Source of the DNA: Gammaproteobacteria bacterium
GTDB lineage: Bacteria > Pseudomonadota > Gammaproteobacteria > JABHGC01
NCBI GenBank assembly: GCA_027077805.1
Contig: JALWTS010000034.1
Span: forward strand, 1 to 64,000
Length of the DNA stretch: 64,000 nucleotides
Direction of reading: 5' to 3'
Part shown: positions 1 to 8,295 of the stretch, one piece after another
Layout: each line of letters opens with the position of its first letter
How positions within the stretch are numbered: the first letter of the stretch is position 1
The notes under the pieces: generated by a model
Told to the model about the DNA's origin: nothing
Seen by the model: the letters and a program-made list of their open reading frames with translations, nothing else
Databases searched by the model: none
Position numbers and translations under genes: made by a program

Positions 1-1
1 C

Positions 2-20
2 GGGGGGGGGGGGGGGGGGG
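2..20. repeat. Poly-G run at window start
   Basis: Nineteen consecutive G bases open the window, directly before the rhodanese stop codon region. A homopolymer of this length in a low-GC genome may be a sequencing or assembly artefact at a contig edge. A second, shorter G run occurs near 18147-18155. Confidence 0.6.
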
Positions 21-25
21 AATAA

Positions 26-499
26 TTACTTGCTTGCCTTTGGCCCTAACTGCTCTTTGCTTAATTTAGGCGTGAAGTAATCTTCTGCAAAATCAATCGA
101 CACTTCGTATCCTTGGGCATTAATTAATGGCAGTTCATAATCATTCCAACCTTTTAAACCTGTTTTTAATGAACAAGTGTTTTCATAGCCCATCATAGTC
201 ATGGTTTTAGCCGCAAGTAAACTACGATTACCCGATCGGCAAATGACTACGACATAACGTTGTCTTGATTTCACTAATTCAGGTACGGTTTCTTCATAGC
301 CATATTCTACGGCTGATTCCAATATACCTCTGGGAACATTTAATGAGTTTTTTAAGTGCATGGCATTAAATTCATGTGGTTCTCTGACATCAAGTAATAA
401 GACATCTTTGCCTGTTTCTAAATATTCTTCCAAATCCCAAGGGTAAATTTCAGCCACATTCGGCATACATTCTTTGATTAATTCTATAAATCGTTTCAT
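26..499 (-). CDS. Rhodanese-domain protein (sulfurtransferase-like)
   Basis: A single rhodanese domain covers most of the protein. The DVREPHEF motif sits near the front and the active-site loop CRSGNRS carries the expected persulfide-forming cysteine. Such enzymes move sulfane sulfur in the cytoplasm, which fits the sox genes elsewhere in the window, although no specific partner can be named. The open frame extends upstream to 535, but the ATG at 499 (MKRFIEL) has a GGAAAG ribosome binding site at good spacing, so it was chosen. There is no signal peptide. The exact substrate is unknown. Confidence 0.85.
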   Translation of the reverse strand: MKRFIELIKECMPNVAEIYPWDLEEYLETGKDVLLLDVREPHEFNAMHLKNSLNVPRGILESAVEYGYEETVPELVKSRQRYVVVICRSGNRSLLAAKTMTMMGYENTCSLKTGLKGWNDYELPLINAQGYEVSIDFAEDYFTPKLSKEQLGPKASK

Positions 500-655
500 A
501 ATCTTTCCGTATATTCCGCAAGAAATTGAGGTCAAAAAAGGTCAAAGTAAACTTTCCCCGAAAACCGAATAAAATACCTTAGTATCCAATTTAGGTCAAT
601 AATCTATTTTTTGTGGAAAAATTTACCGTATGTCTCAGATCAATGACATCATAAA

Positions 656-1387
656 ATGATAAAGGTGAAAAATTTGGAACAACACAATCTATTCAGCGAT
701 AGGGAGCCACAAGCAATCACCATTGACAACTCAGCCAAGCGTTTAGGTGTCTCTACTGCAACAATTCGTAATTGGGTAAAAGAACCCATGATCTAAATAA
801 GATAAAAAAAATAAAAAAGAAGATAAACAATATTTTGAAGTTTAATTTAGGTACAAAAAAATTAAATAAAAGTAAGCAACATCAAAAAGCATTGGTGAGA
901 AATATCGCATTTCAATCCGTTCACAAAATAAGTTGACCGTGCTAAAGAGAGACGAGCAGAAGATTTAACTAGCCCGATAGTCTCCAAAGAAAAATGGAAA
1001 AAATTTAACCGACAAATGTCGGGATGGGCGAGAGGCTCATTGGCAGAGGCATTAGAATCAGTCACCCAAGCAAGAGGTTCCTCCTCTAAGCTTTGCTTTT
1101 TTTATGATGATAAACAGCGATTCATTTTGAATAGTGCAAATATACTAATTCCTGACGAGGATTTCCCAGTATCAACTAAAGTGCTGGCTGAGGTCTTGAG
1201 TAGCGACTACATGAATTGGGTGTTTTCTCGTATTTTTAATACTCACAGGATACTTAGAAGTGATTTAGAGTTACTTCCTATCCACAATCAGTTTCTAGAA
1301 GCTATCTCCAGTTTCAATGAGGATGATTATTTAAATAAACTTAACATAGAGAAGAGCAATAATAGAACTTACAGAATTAAGCGATAG
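656..1387 (+). pseudogene. Remnant of a restriction-modification methylase/nuclease
   Basis: Two pieces of what looks like one gene remain. The first (656-796, 46 codons) is a helix-turn-helix start with RLGVSTATIRNWVKE, ending in a stop. After a gap with stops, a frame open from about 931 to 1387 reads through AEDLTSPIVSKEKW and then ILRSDLELLPIH. I recognise this as the C-terminal specificity part of large type II (Eco57I/BREX-like) DNA methylases. The catalytic methylase core is missing. A nominal ATG at 1016 gives a 123-codon ORF, but it is an internal fragment. Family naming rests on motif memory; the decay is seen directly. Confidence 0.6.
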
Positions 1388-1462
1388 AATTATTTCCTCA
1401 TTGACTGGAACGCAAGCTGATCTTGAAGAACGAGACTTCAATTAATATTTTGAGCGATAGTG

Positions 1463-1487
1463 GCGTAAGGATAGCTTAGTCTTACGC
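1463..1487. terminator. Hairpin at the 3' end of the response regulator gene
   Basis: GCGTAAG (1463-1469) pairs with CTTACGC (1481-1487), and the stop codon of the minus-strand response regulator lies inside the stem. On the plus strand a T run follows at 1497-1502. It is a plausible weak terminator for either direction. Confidence 0.4.
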
Positions 1488-2144
1488 AAGGGGGGATTTT
1501 TTCTGACATAATCCTTTTTCTACCGCTAATACGGCAGCTTCAACTCTTGAATGCACATTTAGTTTTCGTAAAATGGCTTTGACATGCAGTTTTACTGTGC
1601 CGTCAGAAATCCCTAACTGACGAGCAATAACTTTATTACTTTCACCTGCGGCTAAATGACACATGATTTCACGTTCTCTTGGGGTTAAAGTTGAGGCAGG
1701 ATTTGATTCCGCATTAATGGGTTTTCCTTGAACAAATTTTGCGAGTGCATTGGTCATGTCTTGAGCAACAACATTTTTGCCTTGTACAATATCTTGCAGA
1801 GCTTGAATCAATTCATCGGGTTGCATATCTTTTAGTAAGTAGCCTTGAGCACCATTTTGTAAGGCATCAACTAAATCTTTTTCATGACGACTAGTGGTTA
1901 AAATGACTACTGGCATGGTAACTTGTTCTGATTTTAATTGCCGTAAGACTTCAATGCCATTCATTTCTGGCATGCGTAAGTCTAATAAAATGACATCGGG
2001 TTGCTTGGTCTTAGCAATGGCAATCCCTTGTTGACAATCACCAACCGTCGCTAATACTTCAATGCCACGACAACTGAGCAGTTCTTGCAGTCCTAAACGA
2101 AATAAAGCATGATCATCGATTAATAAAACTTTGATTGCAGTCAT
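1482..2144 (-). CDS. NarL/UvrY-family response regulator
   Basis: An N-terminal receiver domain (about 1-120) starts IKVLLIDDH and has the phospho-acceptor Asp in VILLDLRMPEMNG. A LuxR-type helix-turn-helix follows near 150-210 (LTPREREIMCHLAAGESNKVIARQL in two halves). Length of 220 aa is normal for NarL/FixJ-type regulators. It follows a NarX/NarQ-like kinase gene on the same strand with a gap of about 35 bases, so the two form a two-component pair. The regulated genes cannot be read from the sequence. Confidence 0.9.
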   Translation of the reverse strand: MTAIKVLLIDDHALFRLGLQELLSCRGIEVLATVGDCQQGIAIAKTKQPDVILLDLRMPEMNGIEVLRQLKSEQVTMPVVILTTSRHEKDLVDALQNGAQGYLLKDMQPDELIQALQDIVQGKNVVAQDMTNALAKFVQGKPINAESNPASTLTPREREIMCHLAAGESNKVIARQLGISDGTVKLHVKAILRKLNVHSRVEAAVLAVEKGLCQKKSPLA

Positions 2145-2179
2145 AGTGCTAATATCTCATATTAAATCACTTAATTTTA

Positions 2180-3313
2180 TTAAGTGTGATTAAAACTAAG
2201 TTCAACTCGGGTGCCTTCATCAATTTCACTATCAATTTGTAATTGTCCACCTAAACGTTTTGCCCGTTCTTGCATAATAGACAAACCAATATGTTGCCCT
2301 AAATTATCATCGGAACAGGCGAAATCAAACCCCTTGCCATCATCTTCAACTAGCAAACTATACTGCCCTTGTTCATTGCTACGTAATAATACTCTTACTG
2401 TATGGGCTTGACTATGTTTATAAACATTGGCAAGGGATTCTTGGATAATCCGAATCACTTGCATTTCCATTGTGGCAGGCAAACCAGGATGATAACATTC
2501 TGGTTGAAAAAAACATAACATGCCACTGTGTTGTTGAAATTGTGTAATTAAATCTTTAATGGCGGGAATTAATCCACGTTTGTTGAGTGGTGCTCGAAAA
2601 TGGGCAAGTAATTCTCTAAGCTCGGTATTTGCTTCTTCTAAGCTGTTTTTGATTTGTGCCACTTCTCGTTTGGCATTATCATATTGTTGCTGATTGAGCA
2701 TATCGTCTAATACTTGGGTTTGAAATCTTAGACTGGCTAAGGTTTGAGCGAGGGAATCATGAACTTCATGAGCCATAGTATTACGTTCTTCCATTAATGA
2801 CAAACGCTGGCTTTCTTGATCCAGTTTCGCTTTAGCAACCGCCATGCCTAAGTGTTTGCCAATGGTCACCAAAATTTCTAACATATCTTCTTGTTGGCAT
2901 AAACCTGGTGGCGGTAAGAATAAATAATAAATACCCAAGATTTTATCTTTATGTTGCAAGGGAACTGCTAGAATTTCAGTGGCATCCATTGCTAACATTG
3001 ATTGTATCGCTTCTAGTCCTGTTTTTTTTATACTACGACATAAAATTTCTTGTTTGTACCAATGTTCACGCATTAAATAAGGTTGTACTTGGGCTAAATA
3101 TTCGGATGGAAATCCTGCATTTCCAACTAATTGTGCTTGGTCTTCATGGCAGAGATAGACCAAAATGGCATTGGCATTGGTCATTTCTTTTAAAATACGC
3201 AAAAATCTTGTGAGTAAATCGTTAAGGTCAGAGGACTGGTTAATACAAGAGGCAACATCATATAAAATTTTTAGGGAGGCGTTTTTTTGGGCCAGTCTTT
3301 CTTGATTGCTCAT
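2180..3313 (-). CDS. NarX/DesK-type sensor histidine kinase with GAF-like domain
   Basis: A cytoplasmic sensor kinase. A GAF-like input region (about 15-170) comes first, then a HisKA_3 dimerisation helix with phospho-His in AHEVHDSLAQTLASLR, then a HATPase domain with VIRIIQESLANVYKHSQA and DDGKGFD. No transmembrane segment is visible, so it probably senses an intracellular cue. It should phosphorylate the regulator just downstream. The frame is open to an ATG at 3358, but that extension lies in a decayed duplicate of the preceding gene's 3' end, so the ATG at 3313 (MSNQERLA) is preferred; neither start has a convincing ribosome binding site. Confidence 0.85.
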   Translation of the reverse strand: MSNQERLAQKNASLKILYDVASCINQSSDLNDLLTRFLRILKEMTNANAILVYLCHEDQAQLVGNAGFPSEYLAQVQPYLMREHWYKQEILCRSIKKTGLEAIQSMLAMDATEILAVPLQHKDKILGIYYLFLPPPGLCQQEDMLEILVTIGKHLGMAVAKAKLDQESQRLSLMEERNTMAHEVHDSLAQTLASLRFQTQVLDDMLNQQQYDNAKREVAQIKNSLEEANTELRELLAHFRAPLNKRGLIPAIKDLITQFQQHSGMLCFFQPECYHPGLPATMEMQVIRIIQESLANVYKHSQAHTVRVLLRSNEQGQYSLLVEDDGKGFDFACSDDNLGQHIGLSIMQERAKRLGGQLQIDSEIDEGTRVELSFNHT

Positions 3314-3423
3314 GGCTTTAAACGAATGGCTCCATTTGATCAGCACCGATAAAATCATTTTTATTCATGGCTTTAAACGTTACACTAATTGGTTAATTTG
3401 GTAAGCACAAATAAAATCATTTT
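3310..3423. repeat. Imperfect tandem duplication of about 55 bp
   Basis: Two neighbouring copies (about 3310-3362 and 3365-3423) share TCATGGCTTTAAACG at one end and ATAAAATCATTTT at the other, with diverged middles. The right copy is the 3' end of the pterin dehydratase gene; the left copy covers the front of the kinase open frame. Confidence 0.6.
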
Positions 3424-3712
3424 CAGAAATTCCTCCAACTTCATGGGTACTATAATACACTTGGCAAGTTTTATAATGGACTGCTAAATCAGGGTGATGA
3501 TTTTGTTGGTTGGCAATCCAAGCAATGGCATTCACAAAAGCAATGGTTTCATAATAATTATTGAAGTGAAATTGTCGAAAAATTTGTTGGCTATCCGCCT
3601 TGTATTGCCACTCGGGAATTTGTGCTAATGCGGATGCAATAGTATGGCTATCTAAGGCAGACTCACCTTTACGAGAACGACAAGTTTGGGTTAAATCCAT
3701 TCTTTTTTCCAT
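3380..3712 (-). CDS. 4a-hydroxytetrahydrobiopterin dehydratase (PCD/DCoH family)
   Basis: The core NHHPDLAVHYKTCQVYY followed by STHEVGGISENDF is the family's active-site signature, with the paired histidines and the later His. The enzyme dehydrates carbinolamine pterins. In bacteria lacking phenylalanine hydroxylase it is thought to act in pterin or molybdopterin cofactor handling, which could matter to the SoxC molybdoenzyme here (inference). At 110 aa it is normal length. A second in-frame ATG four codons in is an equally plausible start. Its 3' end is part of the tandem duplication described separately. Confidence 0.85.
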   Translation of the reverse strand: MEKRMDLTQTCRSRKGESALDSHTIASALAQIPEWQYKADSQQIFRQFHFNNYYETIAFVNAIAWIANQQNHHPDLAVHYKTCQVYYSTHEVGGISENDFICAYQINQLV

Positions 3713-3747
3713 CTAATTTGAATGATTGTTGTGATCATAAACGATTG

Positions 3748-4905
3748 TTACTCATGGGATTGACTCATATTTTCTAAGGATTTTAGGGTTTGTTTTAATT
3801 GGCTTAAACGTTGTTGTTTTAATGCTTTCCCTAAGGCTTTGCCTTGATAGCCCGCTTGTTGTAATTCAGACGCTTGAATCTCTTTGATTTTTTGGTAACA
3901 TTGTTTTAAATAATCTTGGGTGTTCGCGGTGATAATGCCTAAAATTTCTGCGGCTATTAATAAATCTAACCATCGTTGGGGTTGGCGTAAGGCATCCATC
4001 GTTTCCCAACATTGAAATAGCTTGTTAGCATATTGGCTATTTTGAGTGAGATTAGGTAAGTATTGTTGCAAAAACAGATAGTGTTGGATATAGCTTTTGG
4101 GTAAACAAAGCAGTTGATAAAGTGGTTTTATGGTGTCTCTGGGCAAGTGATAGGTTAAAATGGCAAGTTTTAAACTAGGTTTCATATGATACTGAGAGGT
4201 TTTTTGTAGTAATGTTTCACCAATACTGATTTTAGCGTTTTTATTATGCCCTGAGTTTTGCTTAAACAATGGTAAAAATTCGGGTAATAATATTTCTAAA
4301 GCACCGCAATTGTGTAAAATCATAAAAAACCGATAAGATTGTGCAGTCGCTAATGCTTTACACATTTCCGTACCAATTCGTTGTGATTGCAAGTAAACCA
4401 ATTCACCACTTTGTACAATTTCGGGTAATAGTTTATGGGTCGCATGAGCAATCCTAAAGCCCCATTGACCTAAGGTTGAAGCAAATCGAGCAATTCGTAA
4501 TAGTCGTGCTGGATCATCAATAAAATGATGAGTGATATGATGTAAACGACCTAGTGCTAAATCTTGTTGCCCTCGATACGGGTCAATAATATTGCCCATA
4601 GAATCTTGGGCAATGGCGTTAATGGTAATATCTCGACGTTGTAAGTCTTGTTCTAAAGTGATATTGGGACTGCTATCAATTTCAAAGCCTTTATAACCTT
4701 TGCCAATTTTAATTTCAGTGCGGGCTAAGGCATATTCTTCTTTGGTTTCTGGGTGTAGAAATACCGGAAACTCTCGATCAATCGCTTGGAAGCCTTGGGC
4801 TAGCATTTCAGCAGGCGTTGAACCAACTACTACCCAATCCCTATCTTTGATGGGTAAATTAAGTAATTGATCTCTGACTGAACCGCCTACTCGATAAATT
4901 TTCAC
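3748..4905 (-). CDS. cca: CCA tRNA nucleotidyltransferase
   Basis: Adds or repairs the CCA end of tRNAs in the cytoplasm. The nucleotidyltransferase head domain shows GGSVRDQLL, the metal-binding DRDWVVVG and RRDITINAIAQD; the neck region shows RLLRIARFAS. At 385 aa it matches the gammaproteobacterial short form. The C-terminal HD phosphohydrolase domain of the E. coli enzyme is not evident: the tail is a helical body and tail without an HD motif. It lies between the pterin dehydratase and an ABC exporter on the same strand. Confidence 0.92.
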   Translation of the reverse strand: MKIYRVGGSVRDQLLNLPIKDRDWVVVGSTPAEMLAQGFQAIDREFPVFLHPETKEEYALARTEIKIGKGYKGFEIDSSPNITLEQDLQRRDITINAIAQDSMGNIIDPYRGQQDLALGRLHHITHHFIDDPARLLRIARFASTLGQWGFRIAHATHKLLPEIVQSGELVYLQSQRIGTEMCKALATAQSYRFFMILHNCGALEILLPEFLPLFKQNSGHNKNAKISIGETLLQKTSQYHMKPSLKLAILTYHLPRDTIKPLYQLLCLPKSYIQHYLFLQQYLPNLTQNSQYANKLFQCWETMDALRQPQRWLDLLIAAEILGIITANTQDYLKQCYQKIKEIQASELQQAGYQGKALGKALKQQRLSQLKQTLKSLENMSQSHE

Positions 4906-4932
4906 TGAAAACCCTTGTTTTTAATCGTGATC

Positions 4933-6714
4933 TTAATCTTGGTCTTTTTGTTGTAATTGCCATAAATGGGCATAGCTTCCCTGCTGTTCTAATAAGGTTT
5001 GATGTTGACCTTGTTCGATAATTTTGCCATGGTCCATGACCAAAATCCAGTCAGCATTAATAATTGTTGATAATCGGTGAGCAATAATTAAAGTGGTATG
5101 ATGTTGGGCTAAGTCGTTCAAGGTTTGTTGTATGGCTTGTTCAGTTTTGCTATCTAGCGATGATGTCGCTTCATCAAAAATCAAGATTTTGGGTTGTTTT
5201 AAAATTGCTCTGGCAATGGCAATACGTTGTTTTTCTCCCCCTGAGAGTTTTAAACCACGCTCACCAACGATTGAATCATAACCTTTAGGTAAAGATGTGA
5301 TAAATTCGTGGATATGAGCAAGTTTAGCGGCATTAATGACCGTTTCTTTGCTTGCACTAGGACAAGCATACTGTAAGTTATAGTAAATCGTGTCATTAAA
5401 TAACACCGTATCTTGAGGGACAATACCAATATGAGAACGTAGACTGGCTTGGCTGACGGTGGCAATATCTTGTTTATCAATAAATATTTGTCCCTGATTG
5501 ACATCATAAAAACGATAGAGTAATCGTGCTAACGTTGATTTACCTGCACCACTGGCACCCACGACGGCAACGGTTTTTCCCGCAGGAATGGTAAAACTCA
5601 GTTGTTGTAAAATAGGACGTTCGGGTTGATAGGCAAAATCAATTTGTTTAAATTCAATCTCACCTTGTGGTATGACTAAACTTGTTGCATTAGCTTTGTC
5701 GGTAATTTCTGGGGCTTGTTCTAAGAGTTTTACCACTAAGTCCATATCTGCTAACGCATATTTAATTTGACGATAAACAATGCCTAAAAAATTTAATGGA
5801 ATAAATAATTGTAGCAAATAGGCATTAACCAATACTAAATCACCTAAAGTCATATGACCATTAACAACACCTTGAGCTGCAAAGATCATAATAATGGTAA
5901 CACCAATGGCAATAATCGCACTTTGACCAAAATTTAAGGCTGACATTGAGGTTTGACTAGAAACCGCCGCATCTTCCCATTGTTGTAAGGTCTGATCATA
6001 ACGTTTGAGTTCAAAGGTTTCATTGCCAAAATATTTAACGGTCTCATAGTTAATAATACTATCAATGGCTTGGGTATTGGCTTGGGAGTCTAAAGCATTC
6101 ATACGATGACGAAAATGCATACGCCATTCGGTAATCGTTAAGGTAAAGCTGATATAAATAATCACAGTCGCAAAAGTAATTAAGGCAAAACTTACCTCAT
6201 ATTGGGAAAATAAAATTAAGGCAATTAGGCTAAATTCAACTAAGGTAGGCAAAATATTAAATACCATTAAGTTCATAATGGCGCTTAAACTACGAGTCCC
6301 TCGTTCTAAATCACGAGAAATACCGCCTGTTTGGCGTTCTAAATGAAAGCGTAAACTTAGTTGATGTAAATGGGATAATACTTGATTGGATAAACGCCGG
6401 ATGGCATGATAACGCACCCTAGCAAAAATCGCATCTCTTAGTTCATTAAATAATGCCGCCGCTAAACGTAATGCCCCATAAGCTAGCAGTAATATCAAGG
6501 GGAGTTGGCTAATCGTTTCAAAGTCTAAACCATCAACTATCGCTTTTAAAACCAAAGGAATAGCAACGTTGGCAAATTTGGAGAGTAATAGGGTACTTAA
6601 TGCGAATATGACACGATATTTATATTCCCATAATAAGGGGGCTAAACGGCGAATACTATGCCAATCATTACGATTTTTGTGAGGAGCTTCGGTGTAGGCA
6701 ATATAAGAAGGCAT
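4933..6714 (-). CDS. Atm1/HMT1-like ABC exporter (fused membrane and ATPase domains)
   Basis: A half-transporter with about six membrane segments in the first 320 residues and an ATPase domain at the end: Walker A VGASGAGKSTLARLLY, signature LSGGEKQRIAIARA, Walker B ILIFDEATSS and switch IIAHR. The resemblance to the Atm1/heavy-metal group suggests export of glutathione- or persulfide-type compounds, which would suit a sulfur oxidiser, but the substrate is inferred only. The frame is open to 6759; the ATG at 6714 (MPSYIAYT) has a purine-rich stretch upstream and gives the usual length. Confidence 0.85.
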   Translation of the reverse strand: MPSYIAYTEAPHKNRNDWHSIRRLAPLLWEYKYRVIFALSTLLLSKFANVAIPLVLKAIVDGLDFETISQLPLILLLAYGALRLAAALFNELRDAIFARVRYHAIRRLSNQVLSHLHQLSLRFHLERQTGGISRDLERGTRSLSAIMNLMVFNILPTLVEFSLIALILFSQYEVSFALITFATVIIYISFTLTITEWRMHFRHRMNALDSQANTQAIDSIINYETVKYFGNETFELKRYDQTLQQWEDAAVSSQTSMSALNFGQSAIIAIGVTIIMIFAAQGVVNGHMTLGDLVLVNAYLLQLFIPLNFLGIVYRQIKYALADMDLVVKLLEQAPEITDKANATSLVIPQGEIEFKQIDFAYQPERPILQQLSFTIPAGKTVAVVGASGAGKSTLARLLYRFYDVNQGQIFIDKQDIATVSQASLRSHIGIVPQDTVLFNDTIYYNLQYACPSASKETVINAAKLAHIHEFITSLPKGYDSIVGERGLKLSGGEKQRIAIARAILKQPKILIFDEATSSLDSKTEQAIQQTLNDLAQHHTTLIIAHRLSTIINADWILVMDHGKIIEQGQHQTLLEQQGSYAHLWQLQQKDQD

Positions 6715-6810
6715 GTCAATCTTTTCTAGGGTTTTTCTGGGAGGATATTTGACATACAATAACTGTTTTTGATACCAAATAGCAATGGATTATTGCAAGA
6801 GGAATAAATT

Positions 6811-7113
6811 ATGAATAGTTGTGAAGAATTAGAACCGTTTGCATTGCAAGTACTAGGGAATAGCATGGAACCTGAATTTCCTGATCGTTGCATTGTCATT
6901 ATTGACCCTGCGAATAATTGTCAAAGTGGTGATTATGTGATGGCAGAGTATGATGGCGAAACATGGTTTCGTCAATATATTAAAGAAGAAGACGGTGAGG
7001 AATGTTTGCACCCTCTAAATGAACATTATCCCCCCATTTATTTAGTCAAACCTTATAAGATTTTAGGTGTAATTGTGCAACGTAATATTCGGCGTCAAGT
7101 AAAACATTATTAG
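6811..7113 (+). CDS. Stand-alone S24 (LexA/UmuD-like) peptidase-fold protein
   Basis: A 100-aa protein that is only the S24 fold, with no DNA-binding domain. The nucleophile motif appears as LGNSMEPEF. The usual lysine-containing strand reads ETWFRQYIKE, with Arg-Gln where the catalytic Lys is normally seen, so self-cleavage is doubtful. AAGAGGAA precedes the ATG at good spacing. Short S24 proteins of this kind occur in many proteobacteria without known function. It stands alone between divergent and tandem neighbours. Confidence 0.75.
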   Translation: MNSCEELEPFALQVLGNSMEPEFPDRCIVIIDPANNCQSGDYVMAEYDGETWFRQYIKEEDGEECLHPLNEHYPPIYLVKPYKILGVIVQRNIRRQVKHY

Positions 7114-7234
7114 TCTATGCCTATATAAAGTCATTTTACACTTTTCGATTAAATATTGAGTGAACAAACAATGAGTCTATACTATACATCAAGTTATTTT
7201 AAACACTTTTTGATTAAATCTCAGTGAACAAACA
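7111..7234. repeat. Imperfect tandem duplication of about 62 bp upstream of the DUF3108 gene
   Basis: Copies at about 7111-7171 and 7172-7234 both contain AGTCTAT near the left, then CACTTTT.GATTAAAT and GTGAACAAACA at the right. The right copy holds the chosen GTG start; the left copy has the same GTG context but runs into TGA after four codons. Confidence 0.6.
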
Positions 7235-8099
7235 GAAACCCAAATATAATATCGCATTGATTTTAATCCTATTGTGTTATTACTCGCCTGTGTTAGCAAA
7301 AATTGATTTATTGTTAGGTGAATCATTGAAATACACTGTATCATTTCGAGGCTTATTGAGTTCTATGATTTGGTTAGATGTTTTGGATATTAATATTACA
7401 AGCGCATCTAAACCCGTGGAATTTGAGCAACAGTGGGTTTATCATTTTTCGTTATATTTAACGACTGAAGCCTATAAAAAATCAGAATTATTATGGCGAA
7501 CTCGTTATAGAGCGAATAGTTATATTAATAAAGGTTTAACTCACTCGTTGTTATTGGAATATGCTTACAAAGATAAACAGCGAGCTTATTGGTTTTCGTC
7601 TAAGAAAAAACAACTGATAATTTATCGTGAACAAAAAAAACAAAAACAAGGGGGAATATTGGGTTTTGGGGGCGATTGGGTGTTAGAAAAACCACAACCT
7701 GAATTGTTACCTCCATACTTAGCCAAACATTATCCCAATTTGTTAAAAGATAAAGTCATTGATTTAGGTTATTCTGCTTGGGATTATTTATCATTTTTTC
7801 AAATGTTAAGAATATGGGATTTTTCCAAATATCCTACTCGTACTGCTATGGTCTATAGTAGTAAAGGTTTATTGCATTACCAAATTGCCAAACTTAAGTT
7901 AGAACCCATTGAGGTTATGGATAAGGTTTGGCGAGCAATAAAGTTTAGAATAGTGTTGGAAAATCCTAATGAAAAAACTAAGGCGTCAAAATTTTATTTT
8001 TGGTTATCAGATGATAATCAACGTTTACCTTTAAAAATTCAAATTGAAAGTAGTTATGGTGAGTTTGGCATGGAATTAAAGCAAGTCAATCATTTTTGA
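7224..8099 (+). CDS. DUF3108-family exported protein
   Basis: A 291-aa protein with an N-terminal export signal (hydrophobic IALILILLCYYSPVLA, cleavage after VLA), then a beta-rich body with repeated Lys/Tyr-rich strands, ending in SSYGEFGMELKQV. I assign it to DUF3108 from overall shape and the LLGESLKYTVSFRGLL opening; function is unknown, probably periplasmic. The start is GTG, in the right copy of a short tandem duplication. It lies upstream of soxC, but a 196-base gap separates them, so co-transcription is not implied. Confidence 0.6.
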   Translation: MNKQKPKYNIALILILLCYYSPVLAKIDLLLGESLKYTVSFRGLLSSMIWLDVLDINITSASKPVEFEQQWVYHFSLYLTTEAYKKSELLWRTRYRANSYINKGLTHSLLLEYAYKDKQRAYWFSSKKKQLIIYREQKKQKQGGILGFGGDWVLEKPQPELLPPYLAKHYPNLLKDKVIDLGYSAWDYLSFFQMLRIWDFSKYPTRTAMVYSSKGLLHYQIAKLKLEPIEVMDKVWRAIKFRIVLENPNEKTKASKFYFWLSDDNQRLPLKIQIESSYGEFGMELKQVNHF

Positions 8100-8295
8100 T
8101 TGATTACTATGGAAATTTTATTTGTCTTTGAAAATGTGAATATGTTGTTATATTTGTTTGGCTTGTATTGCTGAATGTAGGCATGAGAGATAAGGGACAA
8201 GCCATAAACAAAGTTTCTTGCATATGTAGGATTGATTTCCTATAATCTCCACACGAATGACATAATGTCTTTACGATTAATTATGGGGCAAACTT

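Noticed and set aside
862..1065. Minus-strand ORF over the restriction-modification remnant
   Set aside because: It is antisense to a better supported coding remnant and has no recognisable motif.
5250..5507. Second minus-strand ORF inside the ABC exporter
   Set aside because: It lies in another frame of the strongly supported ATPase domain.
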